Source: Paenibacillus rhizosphaerae (lineage in GTDB: Bacteria; Bacillota; Bacilli; Paenibacillales; Paenibacillaceae). From it: a stretch of 64,000 nt of DNA. The position numbers and the translations under genes are program-made. Where the stretch lies: NCBI RefSeq assembly GCF_014192015.1, contig NZ_JACHXJ010000003.1, positions 919,200-983,199 of the forward strand. Reading direction: 5' to 3'. Shown piece by piece: positions 24,965 through 33,124 of the stretch. A model generated the notes under the pieces. That model was not told where the DNA came from. It saw only the letters and a program-made list of their open reading frames with translations, and did no database searches. Positions within the stretch are counted from its first letter, which is position 1. The number at the start of each line of letters is the position of its first letter.

Positions 24965-25080
24965 TGACAAAAGATGTTTGTCATCTTTCGCTCGTTCTAT
25001 GGACATAGAGATACTTTCGTTCATCCTATGCACATAGATGGGATGAAAGTGAGTTGTCGTTTACTTTCATTCATTCTATG
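24965..25080. promoter_or_regulatory. alr leader with alternative hairpins and three 17-bp direct repeats
   Basis: Overlapping inverted repeats TGACAAA/TTTGTCA (24965-24983) and AAAGATG/CATCTTT (24970-24988) exclude each other. Direct repeats CTTTCGCTCGTTCTATG (24985), CTTTCGTTCATCCTATG (25014) and CTTTCATTCATTCTATG (25064) follow, two of them continuing in ACATAG. The whole is transcribed with alr if the transcript starts upstream. The function is unknown. Confidence 0.45.
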
Positions 25081-25172
25081 TAATCGTAATGTTCAGGAAG
25101 GTGACTGTCAATGAACCACGCCCCGGCGGAATCCGGCCGGTTTACCGTACCACAGCGGTTTTCGAAGATGGA

Positions 25173-25229
25173 TAGGCGAAAGCCCCTTCGCCGGAGGACT
25201 TATGCCCCGCCGGCGAAGGGTCCGCCTAC
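25173..25229 (-). terminator. Hairpin after ydcC
   Basis: CCCTTCGCCGG and CCGGCGAAGGG pair, extended by TAGGCG/CGCCTA. The T run is weak (GGCTTTCGCC), so readthrough into alr is possible. Confidence 0.45.
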
Positions 25230-25236
25230 CTGCGTA

Positions 25237-26343
25237 TTATTTACCCGATTGTTCCTGTAAAGACGCTGCGATCTGTATCATTTCGTCCACCGGCAGGTTT
25301 GCACTCGTAATGCGGAACTCGACGCCGTCTCCATTCATCCAGGTCAGCGTCTGCTGCTCATCGCCAGCCAGGAGGCCCGCCGTAAATCCAAGATCCACCA
25401 CTTCGCCCGACATCAGGGATACAGCTCGGTCCTGCGGACGGGATTCCATGATCGTGAACTGGTATGTACCGTCATACCGGAGCAGCAGCGCATGGTTGTC
25501 ACTGTTGTCCAACTTGTTGCTGTCCTTGAGCGTGACGCCTTCAGGCAGATAATCCGGGATAATCATGCCAAAGTCGCCCAGTTCCTTCGTAACTTCCTGC
25601 GCCGCTTCCCCGTTATCGCCCTGCGGCTGATCCTGGGATGCGACCGGATTGCCGTTCTCATCGACTTCGGCCACCGTTCCGACCGACGGATCGCTTTGCA
25701 CGGTCATGTTGCGTTTCATGTCAAAAGAGTCCTTGTCGAATTTCGCATCGAACTGGAACTGGTCGAACTTGACCTCAACGACGACATGGGCGTCAGAGTC
25801 GGAGACTTGTACTTGTTTTGGCGCGTAATTATCCTTGTTGAGCCAGATTTTCTGGCGTACGAGTGACTGGCTGTGATAGTTGGCCGCAACATCGAATACA
25901 TAGCTGTCCTTGTCTGCGGCAAACTGCCGGGTGTTATCGCTTAAGATGCCCCGGACGAGCGTTTGGTATAAATAGACTTGCCCCTGGTTGTCCGGCCAAT
26001 CGCTTTTAAACCGGAAGCTTTTGTTCAGGCTCGGTGTCAGCACGAATACGCCGTCGTCGTTGCGGAGAACGATTTGCGTGACGTCCTTCTGGGCGTTCGT
26101 CAGGCTGATCCGGTAGTAGTTTGGATTCTGGTACCATACCTCCACCTGGTATTCCTGCGGCTTTTCCCCGGTATACAGCGTCATTTTCCCCGTTCCTTTG
26201 TAAGAGCCATCCTTGCTTTGCAGTGTATCGACCACGTTGTTCAAGTCTTTGACAACGGAAGCGGCATCCTTTTTGCCACCACAGCCTGCCAACACAACCG
26301 TAACGCACAAGATCATGGCGAGCATCCATGAAATCCGGCGCAT
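25237..26343 (-). CDS. Lipoprotein of the YdcC/LolA-like family
   Basis: A 368-residue lipoprotein. The signal peptide is MRRISWMLAMILCVTVVLAGC, shown here in short, with the lipobox LAGC. Residues 30-230 form a LolA-like beta-barrel (DGSYKGTGKMTLYTGEKPQ and QVEVWYQNPNYYRISL). The C-terminal third has a second domain (IPDYLPEGV and FTIMESRPQ). B. subtilis YdcC lies beside alr and is a sporulation protein; clostridial relatives (GerS) act in germination. The gene order ydcC-alr-ndoAI-ndoA is conserved here. Confidence 0.88.
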   Translation of the reverse strand: MRRISWMLAMILCVTVVLAGCGGKKDAASVVKDLNNVVDTLQSKDGSYKGTGKMTLYTGEKPQEYQVEVWYQNPNYYRISLTNAQKDVTQIVLRNDDGVFVLTPSLNKSFRFKSDWPDNQGQVYLYQTLVRGILSDNTRQFAADKDSYVFDVAANYHSQSLVRQKIWLNKDNYAPKQVQVSDSDAHVVVEVKFDQFQFDAKFDKDSFDMKRNMTVQSDPSVGTVAEVDENGNPVASQDQPQGDNGEAAQEVTKELGDFGMIIPDYLPEGVTLKDSNKLDNSDNHALLLRYDGTYQFTIMESRPQDRAVSLMSGEVVDLGFTAGLLAGDEQQTLTWMNGDGVEFRITSANLPVDEMIQIAASLQEQSGK

Positions 26344-26477
26344 GACATCATCCCCCTTAGCACTTGGTTTGAACTGATTGATACATGTCTATGAGGGACT
26401 TGGTCACATTATGCAGACTAGCATGACAAGCCTGATGCCGAATCCGTATTACCGAATTGAATGTTATTAATTCATTG

Positions 26478-27086
26478 TTATACGACGTTATATAAAGGTG
26501 TTTCGCGGCGGTATCGCTCCATGAACGCTTGCCTGGTCATGAGCAGCATCTGCGGAACCAGCTTGGGAGCGCTGTGCTTCACGCGTTTTTGCCCGGCGGG
26601 ATGCAGCATTCGCAGCAGAAACCTTAAATAAATCGTCGTCAGCAGCCGGAACCATCCGGCCTTAAGCTGGTGCTGCTCGAAACCCAGCCCATGGGTCAGT
26701 CCCCGGTGAAGCAGCGTAATTCCGGTCAGCGCTTTGACCTCGGCCAGTTCGGGAACCTGATCCATCGCTTCACGGATCTGCCTGAGCGATTGCTTCAGAA
26801 GCCTGGCGGTTTTCAGCGCCGCCCTGTCCGGCCCGAGACTCCGCGACAGCTCCAGCACCTGCCCGTTATCCAAATGGAGCTCTCCGATCCAGTCGCCGGC
26901 ATGAAGCCACTGCCCGCTGTCGCTGCAAATGCTTTTCCCGTGAAAAGGCCGAACCACCAGCTTGCAAATTCCGTAACTCAGCACCCGCTTGCTCCGCAGC
27001 CGCGTGATCCGGTCGAACAAGCCCTCCCACTTCATCCATGCCGTCTGGACTCCCGTCTTCAAAGCCGTCGTTTTGATCAATTCCAT
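26478..27086 (-). CDS. YkoP-like uncharacterised protein
   Basis: A 202-residue basic protein. The late block LTGITLLHRGLTHGLGFEQH resembles B. subtilis YkoP (GITMLYKG...LGF), and the middle DWIGELHLDNGQVLEL fits its LKIHLHN block. It has no signal peptide; the C-terminal half includes a hydrophobic LTTIYLRFLLRML. The function is unknown. AGAAGAG lies before ATG 27086, with GTG 27089 as a less likely alternative. Confidence 0.65.
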   Translation of the reverse strand: MELIKTTALKTGVQTAWMKWEGLFDRITRLRSKRVLSYGICKLVVRPFHGKSICSDSGQWLHAGDWIGELHLDNGQVLELSRSLGPDRAALKTARLLKQSLRQIREAMDQVPELAEVKALTGITLLHRGLTHGLGFEQHQLKAGWFRLLTTIYLRFLLRMLHPAGQKRVKHSAPKLVPQMLLMTRQAFMERYRRETPLYNVV

Positions 27087-27392
27087 CACATCTCTTCTCT
27101 ATTAAGTTCGTTCTATTCAGTTTGACGGTTCAGATAAGGGAATCCATGCAAAGCATCCAAAAAAGATATTTACCTAATGGACTGACCACCAAACGTTCCT
27201 CGTGGAACAAGGGCGTCCGAGGGGCTGTCTAACGACATGCTGGATTCCGTTTGACTAGGGCAGGCCGCCATATTCCGGTTCATCGGGCAAAAAGAAACGG
27301 CAGGCCGGAGGCTGGGCCGGGATACCGACCCTGCGGTATCTTCTCCGACCCCATTCCTCCTGACCTGCCTGTCTTAATAAAATGCTGCTGCT
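27087..27392. other. Intergenic region between the ykoP-like and aminotransferase genes
   Basis: It holds the aminotransferase terminator (27292-27377) and an imperfect parS-like palindrome (27194-27209, minus strand TGTTCCACGAGGAACG). No coding region is supported. Confidence 0.5.
27292..27377 (-). terminator. Terminator of the aminotransferase gene
   Basis: On the minus strand GGCAGGTC-GGAGG pairs with CCTCC-GCCTGCC over a long loop that holds an inner hairpin (GATACCGCAGGGTCGGTATC), followed by GTTTCTTTTT. Confidence 0.6.
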
Positions 27393-28682
27393 CTATTGAT
27401 CCGCCAAAATACGGTCGATCGATACCAGCTGCACGCATACGCACAAAATATCAATGGCCTGTGCAAGCTCTTCGAGCGATGGATAGGTTGGCGCAATACG
27501 GATGTTGCGGTCCCGCGGATCTCGCCCATACGGATAAGTAGCTCCGGCAGGCGTTAGGGTCACCCCGGCTTCCGCCGCACGCCGCACAATCTCCTGTGCG
27601 CAGCCGTCCATCGTATCCAGGCTGATAAAATAACCGCCGCTGGGCTTACTCCATGTAGCGATATCTTTAGAACTTAGCCCGGACTCCAGCTTGTTCAACA
27701 CCAGATCGAATTTCGGCTTGATGATTGCGGCATGCTTTTCCATGTGGCGGCCCAGGTGCTCCATATTCTTCAGAAAGCGGACGTGCCGCAGCTGATTCAC
27801 TTTATCCGGGCCGATCGTCTGCACGGACAGCTGTTTTTTCATATGACTGAGGTTGTCCCTGCTCGCTGCCAAGGCTGCTACGCCGGAACCGGGAAAGGTC
27901 ACCTTGGAAGTGGATGCAAAGATGAACACACGGTCGGGATTGCCGGCGTTTGAGCAGGCTTCCAGCATATTTTTCAGCTCGTCATGACTTGAAGTCAGAT
28001 GATGGACCGTATAAGCGTCGTCCCAGAAAATGCGGAAGTCGCCCGCCTTCGTCTTCATCCGGGCCAGCCGTTCTACCGTCTCGTCGGGATAGGTGATGCC
28101 GCCAGGGTTGCTGTACTTCGGCACGCACCAAATCCCCTTGATGGAGTCGTCTTCGGCGACAAGCTTCTCTACAGCGTCCATATCAGGCCCTTCCGGCGTC
28201 ATATCTATGGTGATCATTTCGATATTCAGCTGCTCGCAGATCGCAAAATGACGGTCATACCCAGGGCTTGGACACAGAAATTTGACGGACGGGAGCCTGC
28301 TCCACGGCTGCTCACTGCCAAGCACCCCGAACAGCATCGCCCGGGCAAGCGCATCATACATCAGGTTTAGGCTGGAGTTGCCCTGAACGATCACCTCGGA
28401 AGGCGAAACCCCAAGCATTTGGGCAAAAAACCGCTTCGCCTCCGGGATTCCGTCAAGGCCTCCGTAATTGCGGCAGTCCGTCCCGTCCTCCGCCCGCAGC
28501 TCTTCTCCGGACGGCAGAACGTCCATCATTTCGTTCGAAAGCTGCAGCTGTTCCGGGCATGGCTTGCCCCGGGACATATCCAGCTTCAAATTCAGACGCC
28601 GGTACGCCTCGTATTCAGCTTGCAGCCGGCCTTGCTCCCGCCTTAACTCATCTTCCTGCCATCCGGCATAACCCGTAACCAT
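27393..28682 (-). CDS. PLP-dependent aminotransferase class I/II
   Basis: A 429-residue aminotransferase of the MocR-like / putative aspartate aminotransferase group. The PLP lysine is in ASTSKVTFPGSG, with NSSLNLMYDALARA and RIFWDDAYTVHHL nearby. ATG 28682 lies 8 bases after GAGGAG; an upstream ORF extension lacks a ribosome site. The amino acid substrate cannot be read. Two tandem copies of the ~111-bp structured repeat end about 113 bases upstream, between it and the gbsR terminator. Confidence 0.9.
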   Translation of the reverse strand: MVTGYAGWQEDELRREQGRLQAEYEAYRRLNLKLDMSRGKPCPEQLQLSNEMMDVLPSGEELRAEDGTDCRNYGGLDGIPEAKRFFAQMLGVSPSEVIVQGNSSLNLMYDALARAMLFGVLGSEQPWSRLPSVKFLCPSPGYDRHFAICEQLNIEMITIDMTPEGPDMDAVEKLVAEDDSIKGIWCVPKYSNPGGITYPDETVERLARMKTKAGDFRIFWDDAYTVHHLTSSHDELKNMLEACSNAGNPDRVFIFASTSKVTFPGSGVAALAASRDNLSHMKKQLSVQTIGPDKVNQLRHVRFLKNMEHLGRHMEKHAAIIKPKFDLVLNKLESGLSSKDIATWSKPSGGYFISLDTMDGCAQEIVRRAAEAGVTLTPAGATYPYGRDPRDRNIRIAPTYPSLEELAQAIDILCVCVQLVSIDRILADQ

Positions 28683-28794
28683 CTTCATCTCTCCTCGCTC
28701 AGCTCTTCGTCTAACTTTTACTAAATTACACCATATGACCGAAGGCAGCCGGATGTCAACTACAAAAATCACCACGCCTGGCGTCTTGAAAATA

Positions 28795-28907
28795 AAAAAA
28801 ACGTCTATCGACGCACCTTCAAAGAAGACAGACCGCGTTTAAAGGAAGTTTTTCTTGCAATATCAGGAAGCAATGGCTCTGGGGTTTATACTTTCTGATA
28901 TTATAAG
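28795..28907. repeat. Structured dispersed repeat, copy B (tandem)
   Basis: Part of a direct tandem with period 111 bases. On the minus strand: ATATCAGAAAG hairpin to CTTCCTGATAT, then AAGAAAAAC, about 35 bases, a CGTC-GATA-GACG hairpin and a TTTTTTTT run. It differs from copy C at about three or four positions. Confidence 0.9.
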
Positions 28908-29020
28908 AAAAACGTATATCGACGCACCTTAAAAGAAGACAGACCGCGTTTAAAGGAAGTTTTTCTTGCAATATCAGGAAGCAATGGCTCTGGGGTTTAT
29001 ACTTTCTGATATTATAAGAA
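28907..29020. repeat. Structured dispersed repeat, copy C (tandem)
   Basis: The next 111-base unit. It keeps AAGAAAAAC/GTTTTTCTT and ATATCAGGAAG/CTTTCTGATAT. The minus-strand entry directly abuts the gbsR terminator. One base in the small hairpin (CGTA for CGTC) is not compensated. Confidence 0.9.
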
Positions 29021-29049
29021 AAACCGGACTGCTGTATCGCAGCCCGGTT
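29016..29049 (-). terminator. Terminator of the gbsR-like gene
   Basis: On the minus strand AACCGGGCTGC pairs with GCAGTCCGGTT, followed by TTTTCTTATAAT, which merges into repeat copy C. Confidence 0.75.
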
Positions 29050-29065
29050 CCGTTGCTTTTTATAA

Positions 29066-29635
29066 TTAGCTATGTGGGGTTGGAGGCTCCTTCGGGACCA
29101 GCTTGAAAATTTCTCCGCTCTCAAACGTATCAATGAGCCGGTCCAGCCAGCCGTAATAGGCAATAGCCTCGTGCAGCTTGGCGATATCCTTGCGCAGCAG
29201 CTCGGTGAACCCGGGATCATGCTCGTACTCTGTCAGCAGCCTGCCCATCTCGTCGATGGACTTGCTCAGAATCAGGATATTGCTCTCAACCGATTTTCTC
29301 CATTTGATGTCGAAAAAGTCGGTAAACGTCTGATACCAGTCGTATTCCACTTCATATAAGTCCTTGCGGGAGCCTTTCTCCCACACTTTATTGACCATCT
29401 TCAAGTCCAGCAGCGTCCGGACGCCCGTGCTCATGCTGGTCTTGCTCATTTTCATTTCCCGTCCCATTTCATCCAGCGTCATCGGTTTGTCTGCAAAAAA
29501 AAGCAGCCCGTATAAATGTCCGGTAGACTGGGAGATTCCATATAAGTCCATGTTTCTTCCGATCGTTTCAATGACGCGCTTGCGCACCTTGTGGATTGCT
29601 GCGTCGCGTTCATCTTCGAATTGGTCCAAGCTCAT
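29066..29635 (-). CDS. GbsR/MarR-family regulator of choline/betaine genes
   Basis: A 189-residue winged-helix protein of the GbsR type. LYGLLFFADKPMTLDEMGREM, then KMSKTSMSTGVRTLLDL is the DNA-binding part, and the long C-terminal helices (FFDIKWRKSVESNILIL, MGRLLTEYEHD) fit GbsR/OpcR dimers. It is divergent from an opuA-like operon with an inverted repeat between, so it should repress betaine or choline uptake. Confidence 0.9.
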   Translation of the reverse strand: MSLDQFEDERDAAIHKVRKRVIETIGRNMDLYGISQSTGHLYGLLFFADKPMTLDEMGREMKMSKTSMSTGVRTLLDLKMVNKVWEKGSRKDLYEVEYDWYQTFTDFFDIKWRKSVESNILILSKSIDEMGRLLTEYEHDPGFTELLRKDIAKLHEAIAYYGWLDRLIDTFESGEIFKLVPKEPPTPHS

Positions 29636-29854
29636 GCTTGCAACCTCCTTATTTGTTCAACCATTCTCCGCAGAATCCCCGGCCCGATAAGCCTGTACAA
29701 GGTCCGGAATCCGCTTGTGTTGCCCGTGATTGTAAGTGAAAAAGTATGGAGAAGACCAAACCTTCATCGTCTATTGTATGTAAACCGATTTTAATTGTAA
29801 AGAAACCGATCCGTCAGGAAAACGGCGGATATGGGAGCATTCGGCAGTAAATTT

Positions 29855-29907
29855 CGTACAGTTTTTTCTGTACGTTCTTTACGTACGGTTAAAACGTTTG
29901 ATACTAT
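29855..29907 (+). promoter_or_regulatory. opuA-like promoter region with inverted repeat
   Basis: CGTACAG-TTTTTT-CTGTACG (29855-29874) is a perfect 7-bp inverted repeat, followed by a further TTTACGTACGG. A possible promoter is TTTACG (29878-29883), 18 bases, TACTAT (29902-29907). The gbsR side of the spacer has AAACCGAT twice. The palindrome is a candidate regulator site. Confidence 0.45.
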
Positions 29908-30000
29908 ATATATTAATTGTTACACTGTTACCGTTGGTTATTCACGCAGCATCGTGTTCGCACTTATCAACGATAGAGAAGCAATAAGGGGGTATCACAG

Positions 30001-31218
30001 TTGTCTATTTTGCAGCTTAAACAAGTCAGCAAATTGTTCGGAACCCAGGCGGAGCAAAGCGTCGGGCTACTCGAACAAGGCTGGAACAAGGAGAAGCTGG
30101 CGAAGGAAAAATCCGTGACCGTCGGGGTGAACCGGGTCAACCTCAGTATTGAAGCTGGCGAAATTTTCGTCATTATGGGGCTGTCCGGCAGCGGCAAATC
30201 CACCCTCGTCCGGATGCTGAACCGGCTGATTGAGCCTACGGCGGGGGAAATCCTCGTTCACGGGCAGGATTTAAGAAAAATGAACAAGGAGCAGCTTCGA
30301 AAAGTACGGCGCCAGACGATCAGTATGGTCTTTCAGAAGTTCGCGCTGTTTCCGCACCGGTCCGTACTGGAAAACGTGGAATACGGGCTTGAGATTCAAA
30401 AGGTCAGAAAGCCGGAGCGCACGGAAAAAGCGATGAAGTCGCTCGAGCTGGTCGGCCTCAAGGGCTGGGAAAATAAATCCCCCGACGAGCTGAGCGGCGG
30501 CATGCAGCAGCGTGTCGGGCTGGCCCGGGCGCTCGCGAATGACCCGGAGATTCTGCTGATGGACGAAGCCTTCAGCGCGCTCGATCCGCTGATCCGCCGC
30601 GACATGCAGGATGAGCTGCTCGAACTGCAGGAGACGATGAAGAAAACGATTATCTTCATCACGCACGATCTGGACGAAGCGCTGCGGATCGGCGACCGGA
30701 TTGCGCTCATGAAGGATGGTGCCGTCGTGCAGGTGGGCACGCCGGAGGAAATTCTGACGCAGCCGGCCAACGCCTATGTGGAGCGGTTCGTCGAGGACGT
30801 CGACCTGTCCAAGGTGCTGACCGCCGCTCATGTCATGCGCCGTCCGGAGACGATCATGCCCGACCGGGGGCCCCGTGTGGCGCTCGAGCTGATGCGCGAG
30901 CGCGGCATTTCCAACCTATTCGTCATCGACCGCAGCAAGCGGCTGCTCGGCGTCATCACGGCGGAGGATGCCTCGGAAGCGATGCGCAGCGGCAAAACGC
31001 TTGCGGATATATTGATCACGGATGGCCCCAGAGTGCATCCGGACGTCCTGATCAACGAGCTGTTTGAGATCACCAGCATGTCCAAGGTGCCGCTCGCCGT
31101 CGTCGACGACAACGACCGTCTCGCCGGCGTGATCGTCCGCGGCGCTCTGCTTGGAGCGCTCGCCGGAGAGAACAGTCCGAAGGAGGTGAGCCCAAATGCC
31201 GAAAATACCGCTGGATGA
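30001..31218 (+). CDS. opuAA: Glycine betaine ABC transporter ATPase (OpuAA-like)
   Basis: A 405-residue ATPase. Walker A is GLSGSGKST, the Q-loop region VFQKFALFPHRSVLENV, the signature LSGGMQQRVGLARAL, Walker B ILLMDEAFSALDP and the switch ITHDLDEAL. Residues about 290-395 are tandem CBS domains, the ionic-strength sensor of OpuA. The start is TTG 30001, with AAGGGGG 10 bases upstream. It overlaps the permease gene by 23 bases. Confidence 0.95.
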   Translation: MSILQLKQVSKLFGTQAEQSVGLLEQGWNKEKLAKEKSVTVGVNRVNLSIEAGEIFVIMGLSGSGKSTLVRMLNRLIEPTAGEILVHGQDLRKMNKEQLRKVRRQTISMVFQKFALFPHRSVLENVEYGLEIQKVRKPERTEKAMKSLELVGLKGWENKSPDELSGGMQQRVGLARALANDPEILLMDEAFSALDPLIRRDMQDELLELQETMKKTIIFITHDLDEALRIGDRIALMKDGAVVQVGTPEEILTQPANAYVERFVEDVDLSKVLTAAHVMRRPETIMPDRGPRVALELMRERGISNLFVIDRSKRLLGVITAEDASEAMRSGKTLADILITDGPRVHPDVLINELFEITSMSKVPLAVVDDNDRLAGVIVRGALLGALAGENSPKEVSPNAENTAG

Positions 31219-32029
31219 GTGGATTGAAGCATTGGTTGGCTGGATGGGAGACCATCTGACGGTCCTGTTCGACTTCATTTCCAGTGTCATCGAGGGCATC
31301 GTTAACGGATTTACCTGGCTGTTCATGCTGCCGCATCCGTTCCTGTTTATCGTCATACTCGGTATTCTTGCCTTCCTGGTCGGACGGATATCCCTGACGC
31401 TGTTCTCGGTGATCGGATTTCTGTTGATCTATAACCTGGGGTACTGGCCGCAGACGATGGACACCCTCAGTCTGGTCATTACCTCCGCCCTGATTTCGGT
31501 CATCTTAGGCGTTCCGATCGGCATATGGTGCGCTTACAGCAGAGGAGCTTCCCGCATCATTACGCCGATTCTTGATTTCATGCAGACGATGCCGGCCTTC
31601 GTCTATCTGCTGCCTGCAGTCACCTTCTTCAGCCTGGGCGTCGTGCCGGGGGTCATTGCTTCGGTTATCTTCGCCATTCCGCCGACGATCCGCCTGACCC
31701 TGCTCGGCATTCAGCAGGTGTCCGGCGAGCTCACGGAAGCGGCCGATGCCTTCGGTTCCACCGCACCCCAGAAGCTCTTCAAGGTGCAGCTGCCCTTGGC
31801 TATGCCGACGCTGATGGCCGGCATCAACCAGACCATCATGCTGTCGCTGTCCATGGTCGTCATCGCTTCGATGATCGGCGCCCAGGGCATCGGAGCCGAA
31901 GTATACCGCGCAGTAACCCAGCTCCAAATCGGGAAAGGCTTCGAAGCGGGTCTTGCGGTGGTTATTCTCGCCATCGTGCTCGACCGCTTTACGCAAAACC
32001 TATTTAAATCCAAAAAAAGGGGTGCATAA
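31196..32029 (+). CDS. opuAB: Glycine betaine ABC transporter permease (OpuAB-like)
   Basis: A 277-residue membrane permease with about seven spans. The EAA-like loop reads ELTEAADAFGSTAPQKLFKVQLPLA in family position. The substrate protein gene follows directly and the protein is not fused to the binding domain. The operon architecture OpuAA-AB-AC is as in B. subtilis opuA. Confidence 0.95.
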   Translation: MPKIPLDEWIEALVGWMGDHLTVLFDFISSVIEGIVNGFTWLFMLPHPFLFIVILGILAFLVGRISLTLFSVIGFLLIYNLGYWPQTMDTLSLVITSALISVILGVPIGIWCAYSRGASRIITPILDFMQTMPAFVYLLPAVTFFSLGVVPGVIASVIFAIPPTIRLTLLGIQQVSGELTEAADAFGSTAPQKLFKVQLPLAMPTLMAGINQTIMLSLSMVVIASMIGAQGIGAEVYRAVTQLQIGKGFEAGLAVVILAIVLDRFTQNLFKSKKRGA

Positions 32030-32030
32030 C

Positions 32031-32945
32031 ATGAAAAAACAGAAAAAATGGACGATCCTGGCAAGCTTGGGCCTGGCAGGCGCATTGATGCTGTCCGCCT
32101 GCGGCCAAAACGGCTCCGGCGAATCGGCAAGCGGAGAAGGCAGCGCTGATTCCTTCGGTAAACAGGTCAACTACGAGATCATCGGCATCGACCCCGGTGC
32201 GGGGATCATGAAAGCGACCAACAAGGCCATCGAAGAATACGGCTTATCCGACTGGAAGCTGATCGAAGGCTCCGGCGCAGCGATGACGGCTACGCTGGCC
32301 AAAGATATTAAGGCCAAAAAGCCGATCGTCATTACCGGATGGACACCGCACTGGATGTTCTCCAAATATGACCTGAAATATCTGGATGATCCGAAGAAAG
32401 TATATGGCGAAGCCGAGGAAATCCATACGATCGCCCGCAAGGGTCTGGAACAGGATGAGCCGACCGCTTACGCATTCCTTGACCGGTTTGAATGGTCCTC
32501 CGATGAAATGGGCGAGATCATGACCGCGATCCAAGAAGGCAAGAAGCCGGAAGAGGCCGCCAAGGCATGGGCTGACAGCCACGCCGACCGGGTCAACGAA
32601 TGGATCAAGGACCTGAAGCCCGTTAACGGCAACCCGCTGAAGCTCAGCTACGTAGCCTGGGATTCGGAAATCGCCAGCACCAACCTGCTGCAGTACATCC
32701 TTCAGGATAAGCTGGGCTACAAGGTAACCGCCCTGCAGGTAGAGGCGGGACCGATGTGGACCGGCGTTGCCAACGGAGACGTGGATGCATCGGCCGCAGC
32801 CTGGCTGCCGCTGACCCACGCCGATTACCTCGCCAAATTCAAGGATCAGATCGATGATCTGGGCGCCAATATGACCGGTGTCAAAACAGGACTGGTCGTG
32901 CCGTCCTATGTAGACGTTCAGTCGATCGAGGACCTGAAGAAATAA
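32031..32945 (+). CDS. opuAC: Glycine betaine-binding lipoprotein (OpuAC-like)
   Basis: A 304-residue lipoprotein. A signal sequence ends in the lipobox LSAC. The binding domain has GIDPGAGIMKATNKAIEEYGL and ITGWTPHWMFSKYDLKYLDD, aromatic residues that form the betaine cage. The ATG is one base after the permease stop, with AAGGGG upstream. It supplies osmoprotectant uptake at the membrane surface. Confidence 0.95.
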   Translation: MKKQKKWTILASLGLAGALMLSACGQNGSGESASGEGSADSFGKQVNYEIIGIDPGAGIMKATNKAIEEYGLSDWKLIEGSGAAMTATLAKDIKAKKPIVITGWTPHWMFSKYDLKYLDDPKKVYGEAEEIHTIARKGLEQDEPTAYAFLDRFEWSSDEMGEIMTAIQEGKKPEEAAKAWADSHADRVNEWIKDLKPVNGNPLKLSYVAWDSEIASTNLLQYILQDKLGYKVTALQVEAGPMWTGVANGDVDASAAAWLPLTHADYLAKFKDQIDDLGANMTGVKTGLVVPSYVDVQSIEDLKK

Positions 32946-32983
32946 TTCAATTCATTCTCTATAGATTCATAGAATATGTAGAA

Positions 32984-33030
32984 GGGCTGGGCCCCGGTAG
33001 ATTGATCTACCTGGGGACCAGCCCTTTTTT
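32984..33030 (+). terminator. Terminator of the opuA-like operon
   Basis: GGGCTGG-CCCC-GTAGAT pairs with ATCTAC-GGGG-CCAGCCC, followed by TTTTTT. Confidence 0.9.
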
Positions 33031-33124
33031 CCTGGAAGAGGAGCCAGATGCGTCATTCAGACGCCGTACCGGTGCGCAACCATCTTATATTATGGCTTTG
33101 ATGCGCACCGCTCCCCTCCTACGT

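Noticed and set aside
27194..27209. parS-like palindrome TGTTCCACGAGGAACG (minus)
   Set aside because: It differs from the parS consensus at about three positions, including the centre, and is a single copy, so chance is likely.
28795..29020. CRISPR array
   Set aside because: Only two tandem units of 111 bases with no unique spacers; the whole unit repeats.
28819..29220. Minus-strand ORF over the repeats
   Set aside because: It repeats the same peptide (KYKPQSHCF) because the DNA repeats; no ribosome site, and it overlaps the gbsR end and terminator.
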